A DNA stretch of 64,000 nucleotides, taken from the NCBI GenBank assembly GCA_019119635.1, contig DWWP01000047.1, positions 28,283-92,282 of the forward strand, in the 5' to 3' direction. Both the position numbers and the translations under genes were made by a program. Of this stretch, positions 40,807 through 48,354 are shown piece by piece; position 1 is the first letter of the stretch; every line of letters starts with the position of its first letter. Under the pieces are notes generated by a model that worked only from the letters and a program-made list of their open reading frames with translations, did no database searches and was not told where the DNA came from. Source of the DNA: Candidatus Dietzia intestinipullorum (GTDB taxonomy: Bacteria > Actinomycetota > Actinomycetes > Mycobacteriales > Mycobacteriaceae).

Positions 40807-41223
40807 TCAGACCAGGCCCAGGCGCGGCGCCTCGATCGCGGGGCAGGTGTCCATGACCACGTCGAGTCCCGCATCAGTCGCCCGCTGGGCGGCGGCCTCG
40901 TCGATCACGCCCTGCTGCAGCCAGACCGCCTTCGCGCCCCGGGCGATCGCGTCATCCACCACGCCCCCGGCGAGCTCGGAGTTCACAAACACGTCGACGA
41001 CGTCGACGTCGCCGGGAACCGACGCGAGATCCGGGTATCCCTGCTGGTCGTACACGGTCTCCGCCTTCGGGTGGACCGGCACGATCTCGTGCCCGAGGTC
41101 GCGCACGTACCCGGCGATCCCGTGCGCCGTACGCGCCCGGTTCGCGGACAGTCCCACCACAGCCCAGCGGCCCTTGTCGGTGAGCAGTCGCTTGATGACG
41201 GTCGGATCATTGGTATGGCTCAT
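40807..41223 (-). CDS. CoA-binding (YccU-like) protein
   Basis: A 138-residue Rossmann-fold protein of the CoA_binding_2 family. GRWAVVGLSANRARTAHGIAGYVRDLGHEIVPVHP is the nucleotide-binding start; AVWLQQGVIDEAAAQRATDAGLDVVMDTCPAIEAPRLGL is the conserved C-terminus with the D-x-C-P motif. Start taken at ATG 41223; the longer frame upstream lies in repeated DNA. Role unknown. Confidence 0.82.
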   Translation of the reverse strand: MSHTNDPTVIKRLLTDKGRWAVVGLSANRARTAHGIAGYVRDLGHEIVPVHPKAETVYDQQGYPDLASVPGDVDVVDVFVNSELAGGVVDDAIARGAKAVWLQQGVIDEAAAQRATDAGLDVVMDTCPAIEAPRLGLV

Positions 41224-41274
41224 ACCCAGTGCAATGCAGCGGCGCTGCCGGACATTCCCTGCAGCTCTCGCGCT

Positions 41275-41373
41275 CGCGGGGCTCACTCCGCTGGTCCCCG
41301 ACAGTGTGTGTGCGCGGGGACATCGCTGCGCGGGGCTCGCTCCGCTAGTCCCCGACGGGTTCTGTGCGCGGGG
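41275..41373. repeat. 54-bp direct repeat, two copies plus a remnant
   Basis: CGCGGGGCTCACTCCGCTGG (41275) and CGCGGGGCTCGCTCCGCTAG (41329) start two copies of about 45 bases at a 54-base period, each with GTCCCCGAC and ending GTGCGCGGGG. A third partial copy (AGTCCCCGACGG) overlaps the end of ppk2 near 41396. Confidence 0.7.
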
Positions 41374-41393
41374 CGCTTCCTTCGCAGGCTCAG

Positions 41394-42287
41394 TCAGTCC
41401 CCGACGGCGTCCTTGCCCCGCCTGACGATCTTGGGGTCGGGCGCAAACACCACCTGGTCGTCCTTGTCCGGGTAGTCGAACTGGTGGAGGAAATGGCGCA
41501 GGGCGTTGACCCGGGCCCGCTTCTTGTCATTGGACTTGACGGTGGTCCAGGGTGCCCACTCGGTGTCGGTCTGGCGGAACATGGCCTCCTTGGCCTCCGT
41601 GTACTTGTCCCACCTGCTCAGTGATTCGAGATCCATCGGCGACAACTTCCAGCGGCGCACCGGATCGAGCTGGCGGATCGCGAACCGCGTCTTCTGTTCC
41701 TCCCGCGTCACCGAGAACCAGAACTTGGTGAGCCCGATCCCCGAGTCCACGAGCATCTTCTCGAACATCGGGGCCTGCTCCATGAACGTCTCATACTGAC
41801 TGTCGGTGCAGAAGCCCATCACCCGCTCCACACCGGCCCGGTTGTACCAGGAGCGGTCGAACATCACGAGCTCACCGCGGCTGGGCAGGTGGGCGACGTA
41901 CCGCTGGAAGTACCACTGGTACATCTCGGTCTCGGTGGGCTTGATCAGCGCCACCACACGTGACTGTCGCACGTTGATGTACTCGGTGAACCGCTTGATC
42001 GTGCCGCCCTTGCCGGCGGCGTCGCGGCCCTCGAACACGATCACGTGTCGGTGACCGGTCTCGGCCTGCCAGCGCTGGAACTTCAGCAGCTCGATCTGTA
42101 GGAGGTACTTCTCCACCTCGTACTGGTTGCGGTCCATCCGCTCCCGGTAGGGGTAGTTCTCACGCCAGGTGTCCACGGCCCGGCCGTCGATGTCGATCAG
42201 GTCGGGGTCCTCGCCGTGGTCGTCACGGACCGTGAACCCCTCGGCGCGCAGCCGATCGATGTAGTGGCGTAGTTCGAACGTCGACAC
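41394..42287 (-). CDS. ppk2: Polyphosphate kinase 2
   Basis: A 297-residue enzyme that moves phosphate between polyphosphate and nucleotides. Walker A VIVFEGRDAAGKGG, then FDRSWYNRAGVERVMGF (Walker B and lid), and KFWFSVTREEQKTRFAIRQLDP. Length fits one-domain class I PPK2. GTG at 42287 is 9 bases after the xthA stop, so xthA-ppk2 is an operon. Confidence 0.92.
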   Translation of the reverse strand: MSTFELRHYIDRLRAEGFTVRDDHGEDPDLIDIDGRAVDTWRENYPYRERMDRNQYEVEKYLLQIELLKFQRWQAETGHRHVIVFEGRDAAGKGGTIKRFTEYINVRQSRVVALIKPTETEMYQWYFQRYVAHLPSRGELVMFDRSWYNRAGVERVMGFCTDSQYETFMEQAPMFEKMLVDSGIGLTKFWFSVTREEQKTRFAIRQLDPVRRWKLSPMDLESLSRWDKYTEAKEAMFRQTDTEWAPWTTVKSNDKKRARVNALRHFLHQFDYPDKDDQVVFAPDPKIVRRGKDAVGD

Positions 42288-42296
42288 GGCGCGCTC

Positions 42297-43097
42297 CTAG
42301 TCCAGATCGACGACGACGGGGGCGTGGTCGGAGGCGCCTTTGCCCTTGCGTTCCTCACGGTCGATGCTCGCCCCGGTGACCCGTGCGGCCAGGGCGGGGG
42401 AGTGGAGCTGGAAGTCGATGCGCATGCCCTTGCGCTTGGGAAAGCTCAGCCCCGTGTAGTCCCAGTACGTGTAGACTCCGGGGCCCGGCGTGTGCTCGCG
42501 GGTGACCTCCCGGAAGCCCGCGCCGTCGAAGGCGAAGAACGCCTCTCGCTCGGGCGGGGAGACGTGGGTCTTGCCGTCGAAGACCTCCATGTCCCACACG
42601 TCCTCGTCCTCCGGCGCCACGTTGAAGTCCCCGGTCAGGGCGATCTGTGCGCTCGGGTCGGCGTTGAGCTCGGCGGCCGCGTGCTCGCGGAGACGGGCCA
42701 GCCAGTCGAGCTTGTACGTGTAGTGCGGGTCGGCCAGCTCGCGGCCGTTGGGGATGTAGAGGCTGTACACGCGGACGCCGTCGCACACGGCCGAGATCGC
42801 GCGGGCCTCCGGATCCTGGGCCATCTCGGGGTCCTTGTGGAACCCGGGCATGCCGTCGAAACCCGGTCGCGCGTCCTCCAACCCGACCCGCGAGGCGACG
42901 GCCACCCCGTTCCACTGGCTGAGCCCGTGGTGGGCGACCTCGTAGCCGATCTCCCGGAACGCCTCGTGCGGGAACTGCTCGTCCTTGCACTTGGTCTCCT
43001 GCATGGCCAGGACGTCGACCTCAGAGCGTTCGAGCCAGGCGAGGACGCGGTCGCGTCGAGCTCTGATGGAGTTCACGTTCCAGGTGGCCAGGCGCAT
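42297..43097 (-). CDS. xthA: Exodeoxyribonuclease III
   Basis: A 266-residue AP endonuclease/3' exonuclease for base-excision repair. LATWNVNSIRAR, AMQETKCKDEQFP (metal Glu), YSLYIPNGR, LTGDFNVAPEDEDVWD and the ending GASDHAPVVVDLD are all intact. ATG at 43097 follows TACACT by 6 bases (leaderless). Confidence 0.94.
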   Translation of the reverse strand: MRLATWNVNSIRARRDRVLAWLERSEVDVLAMQETKCKDEQFPHEAFREIGYEVAHHGLSQWNGVAVASRVGLEDARPGFDGMPGFHKDPEMAQDPEARAISAVCDGVRVYSLYIPNGRELADPHYTYKLDWLARLREHAAAELNADPSAQIALTGDFNVAPEDEDVWDMEVFDGKTHVSPPEREAFFAFDGAGFREVTREHTPGPGVYTYWDYTGLSFPKRKGMRIDFQLHSPALAARVTGASIDREERKGKGASDHAPVVVDLD

Positions 43098-43103
43098 GGG
43101 GCC

Positions 43104-43109
43104 AGTGTA
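43104..43109 (-). promoter_or_regulatory. Leaderless -10 of xthA
   Basis: TACACT on the minus strand, 6 bases before the ATG at 43097. Confidence 0.5.
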
Positions 43110-43133
43110 TTACCCGCGGTCCTGCTCGCACGG

Positions 43134-43253
43134 TCATGGCAGGTGAACAGTGGGCGACGCCCGCGCCCGGCGGTTGTGCGCGGCGATCAGCGCCACCGTG
43201 GGGATCTGGGCCACGACGGCGCCCACCAGGAACGCCGGGCCGACGGGGCCCAC
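43134..43253 (-). CDS. Possible 39-residue membrane peptide or gene remnant
   Basis: GTG at 43253 opens a 39-residue frame with one hydrophobic stretch (FLVGAVVAQIPTVALIAA) and a basic end. A GGAAGCCGG precedes it. It lies between the acetyltransferase stop and xthA. It may be a small membrane protein, the tail of a lost membrane protein, or chance. Confidence 0.25.
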   Translation of the reverse strand: MGPVGPAFLVGAVVAQIPTVALIAAHNRRARASPTVHLP

Positions 43254-43277
43254 TCCGGCTTCCGGTCGGGCCGGACC

Positions 43278-44336
43278 TCAGACGACGACGAGGTGGCGCA
43301 GTGTGTGATGAGGCGACACCCCCAGCTTGTCCCACAGGCCGCGCCCGGCGGCGTTGTCGGCGAACACGTGGAGGTGACACTCCTGCGCGCCGAGCCCGAG
43401 CCCCCACTCCACCAGCGCCGCGGTGACGATCTCCGCCAGGCCGCGTCGCCGGTGGCCGTCGGCGGTCTGGACGCAGGAGACGGCGACCCGGGGTGCCCCG
43501 CTCGGGCCGGAGGTGACCGCGCCCCGGGCGATCGCGGTCAGCTGCCCGCGGTCCTCCAGGTGTGCGAACACCACTCGGCCGCCCGCGTCCGGCTCGCCGT
43601 CGACGAGTCCGGCGGTCGACAGCATCGCCGGTCGCACGCGGGCGGGGTCGAGGTCGGCGGTGGCGTGGTACAGCCCCAGCCAGTCGTCGTCGGGGCGGTC
43701 GGCCAGGCCCACCGGTGGGCGGTCCGCGGCGGGAACCTGGATGTCCGCGGCCGCGAGCAGTTCGCGACAGTCGGCCGTACACAGGAGGAGGTCGCGGTCA
43801 GCCCTCACCCGCGCGGGATCGACGGGGACACCGTCGAGTGCCATCCGCGAGGAGTCCACCAGCCTCTCCACGTCCACCAGCCGCAGCGGGAGCCCGCGTG
43901 CCGCGTACCAGTCCCGCACCCCGTCGAGGTCCTCGCAGCTGGCCCAGGGGAAGACGGGGACGGCGGAGTCGCCGCGGTAGGACCAGTCGTCGCCGGCGCG
44001 GCAGAACCAGCCGTCGATCAGTGCGTACTCGGTTCCCGGCCAGGCCAGGGCCCCCGCGTACTCCAGCTCGCGGACGTCGCGGGCACGCACGGGGCGGGGC
44101 GGTATCACTTTGAGGACCGAGATGTCGGCGTCGGGGATCCGCACGCGCTCGCCGTCGGCGCGGCGCACGACCAACTCCGGTTCGAGCTCGACCACGTGCC
44201 CGATCACGTCGGTGTACAGGTGCGAGGTCTCGCCCGGGCCGAGGTGACGACGCACGACCACGCGTTCGCCCACCGCCACGCTACGGCCCGCGTTCCACCT
44301 GGACCTGCCGGCCAGGTCCCGATCCCGGTCACCCAT
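43278..44336 (-). CDS. GNAT-family acetyltransferase (Rv0428c-like)
   Basis: A 352-residue protein. The first 75 residues form a small beta domain ([26 protein letters not shown]), followed by a two-part GNAT fold whose last domain carries the acetyl-CoA motif [20 protein letters not shown] and [17 protein letters not shown]. The gene follows def with an 8-base overlap, the same order as Rv0429c-Rv0428c. Substrate unknown. Confidence 0.82.
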   Translation of the reverse strand: MGDRDRDLAGRSRWNAGRSVAVGERVVVRRHLGPGETSHLYTDVIGHVVELEPELVVRRADGERVRIPDADISVLKVIPPRPVRARDVRELEYAGALAWPGTEYALIDGWFCRAGDDWSYRGDSAVPVFPWASCEDLDGVRDWYAARGLPLRLVDVERLVDSSRMALDGVPVDPARVRADRDLLLCTADCRELLAAADIQVPAADRPPVGLADRPDDDWLGLYHATADLDPARVRPAMLSTAGLVDGEPDAGGRVVFAHLEDRGQLTAIARGAVTSGPSGAPRVAVSCVQTADGHRRRGLAEIVTAALVEWGLGLGAQECHLHVFADNAAGRGLWDKLGVSPHHTLRHLVVV

Positions 44337-45042
44337 GGTGGGCAGGGGAGACGGAGGCGCCGGCGCCGGTGCCCCGGCCCGCGGTGGCGTCGCCGTCGTC
44401 GTCCCCGTCGTCCTCGTCGTCGTGGCCGAACGGGTCGGCGTCGGTGGCCGGGTCCCAGCTCAGGCCGGGCACTCCCCAGCCCTCGTCGCGGATGTGGCGC
44501 TTGGCGGCCTTGCGGTTCCGGCCGATGAGGTGGTCGGTGTAGACGTACCCGTCGAGGTGGCCCACCTCGTGCTGGAGGCAGCGGGCGAGCAGGCCGTACC
44601 CCTCGATCGAGACGGCCTCGCCGTTCTCGTCGGTGCCGGTCACGCGGGCCCACCAGGCGCGGCCGCGCGGGAAGTTGACGCCGGGGACGGACAGGCAGCC
44701 CTCGAGGTCCTCCTCCGGATCCGGCATGGTCTCGGGGATCTCGGACGTCTCGAGCACCGGGTTGATCACGCAACCGCGACGGGTGATCCATCCGCCGCGG
44801 GCCTCGATGTCCTCGCGGGAGAGGGCGTCGCCGTCCTCGGTGTCGAGGTCGGGGCAGTCGTAGACGAAGAGGCGTTTGCCGATGCCCACCTGGTTGGCGG
44901 CCAGGCCGACACCGTTCGCCGCGTCCATGGTCTCGTAGAGGTCCACCACGAGACCGCGGAGTTCTTCCGGGGACTCGGTGACGGGTTCGGTGGGGGTGTG
45001 GAGCGCGGGGTCGCCGAGGATGACGATGGGCAGGACGGCCAT
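44329..45042 (-). CDS. def: Peptide deformylase
   Basis: A 237-residue metalloenzyme that removes the N-formyl group from new proteins. Motifs 1-3 are intact: [18 protein letters not shown] (metal Cys) and QHEVGHLDG (metal His pair and catalytic Glu). The last 35 residues are an acidic tail ([11 protein letters not shown]) not needed for the fold. ATG at 45042 stands 8 bases after TAGGAT, so probably leaderless. Confidence 0.94.
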   Translation of the reverse strand: MAVLPIVILGDPALHTPTEPVTESPEELRGLVVDLYETMDAANGVGLAANQVGIGKRLFVYDCPDLDTEDGDALSREDIEARGGWITRRGCVINPVLETSEIPETMPDPEEDLEGCLSVPGVNFPRGRAWWARVTGTDENGEAVSIEGYGLLARCLQHEVGHLDGYVYTDHLIGRNRKAAKRHIRDEGWGVPGLSWDPATDADPFGHDDEDDGDDDGDATAGRGTGAGASVSPAHHG

Positions 45043-45050
45043 GGCTCCCG

Positions 45051-45056
45051 ATCCTA
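45051..45056 (-). promoter_or_regulatory. Leaderless -10 of def
   Basis: TAGGAT on the minus strand, 8 bases before the ATG at 45042. Confidence 0.45.
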
Positions 45057-45144
45057 ATCCGAGCCTGGCACGGTGTCGGACCCGTGTGGTTCACTACGGG
45101 GGAATCACAACAGTGTGATCCGGCATCCGTTGGGAGGCGCACGC

Positions 45145-45492
45145 ATGGGTCGAGCGGGCACGGCAGCGCGGGCAGTGCAGGTCGAGGACACCGACGAGTC
45201 CCGGGAGAAGGACAGGGCCGAGCTGCACGCCGCCGACCCGGAGTTGTCCGAGCGTGACCGCGCGATGCTGGAGTTCGAGCGCCAGTGGTGGAAGTTCGCG
45301 GGGTCCAAGGACGAGGCCATCCGGCAACGCTTCGACATGTCCGGGACGCGCTACTTCCAGATCCTCAACGGCTTGATCGACCGCCCGGAGGCGTTGGCTG
45401 CGGACCCGCTTCTGGTCAAGCGACTGCGCCGCATGCGCAGCAGCCGTCAGAAGGCACGCGCGGCCCGCAACCTGGGAATGCGGCTCGACTGA
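45145..45492 (+). CDS. DUF3263 protein (Rv0430-like)
   Basis: A 115-residue protein. From residue 32 it matches DUF3263 closely: LSERDRAMLEFERQWWKFAGSKDEAIRQRF, YFQILNGLIDRPEALAADPLLVKRLRR, RQKARAARNLG. It is probably a small HTH DNA-binding protein, by its fold-like spacing. TGGGAGGCG precedes the ATG. Divergent from def and 15 bases before the LytR_C gene, as in M. tuberculosis. Confidence 0.88.
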   Translation: MGRAGTAARAVQVEDTDESREKDRAELHAADPELSERDRAMLEFERQWWKFAGSKDEAIRQRFDMSGTRYFQILNGLIDRPEALAADPLLVKRLRRMRSSRQKARAARNLGMRLD

Positions 45493-45507
45493 CCTAAACT
45501 CTGCGCT

Positions 45508-46197
45508 GTGAGCCCTCAGTCCGAGACCATGCAGTACGACGCCGACGCCTTTGACGGCGGCGACGGCCCCGACGAGCCCAGCGGCCCCCCGTACCGCGCC
45601 ATCGCGATGGTGCTGCTCGCGGCGGTCGTTTTGGCGATCGGCATCGGCCTGGTGCAGCTCTTCGGTGGCGACGACGACTCGACGCCCGCGGCCGAGGAAC
45701 AGTCCACCTCGCAGGTCGAGGACCAGGGCGAGGGCGCCGCGCAGTCGCCCGCGGACGGGCAGTCTGACGAGGGGCAGCCGGCCGATCAGCAGCCGGCGCC
45801 GCCCGCCGAGGGGGCCGAGGGAGACGATCCGCAGGCGCAGCAGCCCGAGCCGGACGCTGACACGCAGGGCCAGCCCGCGCAGGAGCCCGCACCGGGACCG
45901 GACGTCACCAGCGTGCCCGTGCAGGTCTTCAACAACAGCAACGTCTCCGGACTGGCCGGTCAGACGGGGGATACGCTGCGCGACAACGGCTTCGCCGTCG
46001 GCGACGTGGCCAACCTCCCGTCCAACCGTGGCGTGGTCCCCGAGTCGACCGTCTACTTCGGCACGGGCCCCGGCGAGCAGCAGGCGGCGGAGGCCGTCGC
46101 GGCCCGGTTGGGCATCCCCGCGGCACCGCGGCCGGGCGATCTCGTCCCGGGCACCGACGGGGTCATCGTGATCGTCACCCAGGACCTCGCCCGCTGA
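45508..46197 (+). CDS. LytR C-terminal domain protein (VirR-like)
   Basis: A 229-residue membrane-anchored protein. Short cytosolic start, one membrane segment (about residues 31-52), a Gln/Glu/Asp/Ala/Pro-rich linker of 80 residues, and a LytR_C domain (VPVQVFNNSNVSGLAGQTGDTLRDNGF ... VYFGTGPGEQQAAEAVAARLG ... DGVIVIVTQDL). Rv0431 (VirR) has this plan and affects vesicle release and cell wall. GTG start at 45508; it probably shares the transcript of the DUF3263 gene. Confidence 0.87.
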   Translation: MSPQSETMQYDADAFDGGDGPDEPSGPPYRAIAMVLLAAVVLAIGIGLVQLFGGDDDSTPAAEEQSTSQVEDQGEGAAQSPADGQSDEGQPADQQPAPPAEGAEGDDPQAQQPEPDADTQGQPAQEPAPGPDVTSVPVQVFNNSNVSGLAGQTGDTLRDNGFAVGDVANLPSNRGVVPESTVYFGTGPGEQQAAEAVAARLGIPAAPRPGDLVPGTDGVIVIVTQDLAR

Positions 46198-46286
46198 CGC
46201 GGCGAGGATATGATGAGCCCGTGCCTGCCGCTCAGGCAGCGCACAGTCCTAGTGACATGCAGCCTTCCGAGATCTAAGGAGCCCAC

Positions 46287-46670
46287 ATGGCCCCGCGTCA
46301 GACCGCCCGCCGACTCCTGATCGCGGTCCCCGCCGTCGCGCTCACCGCCCTTGCCACGGCCGCGTGCAGCCCGCCCAACGAGCAGCCGGCGGATGCCGAC
46401 GCGCCGTACACGCTCCCCACCTACTCGGAGGAGAACGAGGCGACCAGCACGCAGGAGACCACCTCCCCCGAGGGGGCGGCCGATGAGTCCGAGGGCGAGC
46501 AGGTCGACGAGGGCATGCCGGGTGAGGGCGAGGGCATGCCCGGCGCGGAGGGCGCAGTGCCCGGCGCCGAGGCCCCCGTGGAGGGCGCAGCCCCGGGCGG
46601 GCCCGCACCGGCAGAGGGCCAGGCCCCGGCCGGTGCCGGCATGGACACGCCCCCGGCTCCCGCTCAGTAA
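46287..46670 (+). CDS. Small lipoprotein with low-complexity tail
   Basis: A 127-residue lipoprotein candidate. Signal peptide with Cys at about residue 27 (LATAAC; the lipobox is imperfect). The rest is Glu/Gly/Ala/Pro-rich with EGMPG, GAEGAVPGAEA-type repeats and no fold signature. CTAAGGAG precedes the ATG. In M. tuberculosis this position is held by the lipoprotein SodC; here no Cu/Zn-SOD domain remains, so it may be an unrelated protein or the leader part of a lost sodC. Confidence 0.6.
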   Translation: MAPRQTARRLLIAVPAVALTALATAACSPPNEQPADADAPYTLPTYSEENEATSTQETTSPEGAADESEGEQVDEGMPGEGEGMPGAEGAVPGAEAPVEGAAPGGPAPAEGQAPAGAGMDTPPAPAQ

Positions 46671-46681
46671 CGCCCCCGACG

Positions 46682-46770
46682 CCGGTCGCCCCAGCGTCGG
46701 TCGCCGCCCGGCGACGGTCGCCGCCCGGCGACGGTCGGCCCCGGCGACGGTCGCCGCCCCACCGCGACGG
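46682..46770 (+). repeat. 17-bp GGTCGCCGCCCGGCGAC tandem repeat
   Basis: Units start at 46699, 46716, 46733 (16 bases) and 46749 (degenerate), each able to fold as GGTCGCC/GGCGAC. Located after the lipoprotein gene, possibly acting as terminator. Confidence 0.7.
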
Positions 46771-46859
46771 CTGATTACGCCCGCGCCCGCGCCGGCGTGC
46801 GGACGCCTGCGCGCCGGCCAGCACGCTGGACATGACCTACGCGGCCGGCGATCCCCGAT

Positions 46860-46939
46860 GATCGACCGGGAAACGTGTATTCCGACCGCGTTTCTGTAGA
46901 TGGTCTCTCGCCGGATGCATCCAGAAACGCGGTCGATCG
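46860..46939 (-). repeat. Palindromic intergenic repeat, copy C (80 bp)
   Basis: On the minus strand it begins CGATCGACCGCGTTTCTG and ends CCCGGTCGATC. It contains GGCGAGAG, CAGAAACGCGGTCGG and ACACG like copies A and B, but lacks about 20 bases (the GCAGTGG block) near the right end. Confidence 0.75.
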
Positions 46940-47041
46940 CGGGCCTGCCCACCGAGCGGGTCTGCCCAGCGGGAGTCTGCCCACCCCACGTACCCGCGCG
47001 CCCCGCGTACCCGCCCAGCGCGGGGCCTTACGCCTCGCGGC

Positions 47042-47431
47042 TCAGGGGCGCCTGTCGGGCTCGTCCGAGGCCGGACGCGACTCGGTCTCCGCCGCACTGT
47101 CGGTCTCGGCGGGTGGTGCTTCGTGCGTCACCGTGCCGTCCTCGACGCTCTCGCGGTAGGCGAGGTTGCCGACGCGGTTGGCGATCACGGGCGCCGTACA
47201 GACCGCGACGATGGCGGTCAGCACGAGCATCCCCACGTCGATGTGGGGGAAGATCCGCACGATCGCGCCGAACAGGACCAGCACCAGCCCGAGCACCTGC
47301 GGCTTGGCCGCGGGGTGCATCCGGCTCAGGGTGTCACGGAAGCGCACCAGCCCGATCGCACTGCCCAGCGTGAGTAGCGCGCCGGCGAAGACGAACAGGG
47401 CGGAGATGATCTCCAGGATGTCGTCGGTCAC
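47042..47431 (-). CDS. mrpG: Mrp antiporter subunit G
   Basis: A 129-residue membrane subunit (three segments, about residues 5-27, 40-60, 64-86). LGSAIGLVRFRDTLSRMHPAAKPQVLG is the MnhG/PhaG signature. An acidic tail of 40 residues follows. GTG at 47431 overlaps the mrpF stop by 4 bases. Last gene of the operon. Confidence 0.9.
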   Translation of the reverse strand: MTDDILEIISALFVFAGALLTLGSAIGLVRFRDTLSRMHPAAKPQVLGLVLVLFGAIVRIFPHIDVGMLVLTAIVAVCTAPVIANRVGNLAYRESVEDGTVTHEAPPAETDSAAETESRPASDEPDRRP

Positions 47432-47781
47432 TGCGAGGCCTCCCCTCTGGTCCGCCCGGGGCCGCGGCGTGATCTGGCGGGACCGCCGGTGGCGGGCGGG
47501 ACGGCCCGGTCGACGTTGTCACTGACCCGGTACCGCGCCACGGACACCGAGCCGAGGAAGGCCACCAGCGCGAGCGCCACGAGCGCGGCGGCCGGGGTGG
47601 TGTCCGCGGTCCACGCAATGTACACGCCGAGCCCGCACTGCGCGATGGCGACGATCGTGTCGAGTGAGATCAGTCGGTCCAGTGTGTCCGGCCCGCCGAG
47701 CAGACGGGACATCGCGAGGAACAGGGCGACGACCAGTGCGACGACGGTGCCGCACCACAGTAGGAGAGACACGCTCATCAT
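47428..47781 (-). CDS. mrpF: Mrp antiporter subunit F
   Basis: A 117-residue subunit with three membrane segments in its first 82 residues; RLLGGPDTLDRLISLDTIVA is the MnhF signature. A 30-residue basic tail follows. Two adjacent ATGs (47781, 47778) overlap the mrpE stop. Confidence 0.9.
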   Translation of the reverse strand: MMSVSLLLWCGTVVALVVALFLAMSRLLGGPDTLDRLISLDTIVAIAQCGLGVYIAWTADTTPAAALVALALVAFLGSVSVARYRVSDNVDRAVPPATGGPARSRRGPGRTRGEASQ

Positions 47782-48353
47782 GACTCCTCCTCATCCGGTG
47801 CGCGGTAGTGGCTGGGGCTGGGGCGCCAGTCCTCATCGCGCTCGAACGCACGCGTGTAGATCTTCTCGACGGTGGCGACCTGGTGGTGGAATCGCTCGAC
47901 GGCCTCGTCGGACCCTGCGTCGAGGACGTGGATGTAGACGAATCGTCCGACGGGGTCGACGCGGACGACGATTCCGCCGGGCATGAGGTTGAGCGTGTTG
48001 ACGGCGAGCGCGAGCGTGAAGTCCGACTTCAGGCGCATGGGGGCCTTGAGTACGGCGGATCGCGGTGGGGCGGCCGGCCGGAAGGACAGCCAGGCGACGG
48101 CCAGCGAGGAGCGCACCAGGAAGTAGGCGACCACCAGGACGAGCCAGATGGTGGACAGGGGGCGCAGGAGGCCCTCCACGGGCACCCGGGGCAGTGGCAG
48201 CACGATCATCACGACGAGGCCGATCAGCAGTCCCGCGAGGACCGTGCCGGGGTGCCAGGAGCCCCACAGTAGGGTCCACGCGAAGGTGAGCCACAGCAGC
48301 ATGAACAGTCGGGAGCCGAGGACCCGGGGTTCGGTCGGTAACCGTCTGATCAT
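47778..48353 (-). CDS. mrpE: Mrp antiporter subunit E
   Basis: A 191-residue subunit. Start at ATG 48353, one base after the mrpD stop; the longer frame upstream lies in mrpD. Membrane segments near residues 16-36, 38-60 and 70-90; the C-terminal soluble part contains LALAVNTLNLMPGGIVVRVD and VYIHVLDAG, the MnhE signature. Confidence 0.9.
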   Translation of the reverse strand: MIRRLPTEPRVLGSRLFMLLWLTFAWTLLWGSWHPGTVLAGLLIGLVVMIVLPLPRVPVEGLLRPLSTIWLVLVVAYFLVRSSLAVAWLSFRPAAPPRSAVLKAPMRLKSDFTLALAVNTLNLMPGGIVVRVDPVGRFVYIHVLDAGSDEAVERFHHQVATVEKIYTRAFERDEDWRPSPSHYRAPDEEES

Positions 48354-48354
48354 G

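Noticed and set aside
46287..46670. SodC, as expected from synteny
   Set aside because: No metal-binding His motifs or SOD fold; only the lipoprotein-like start is shared.
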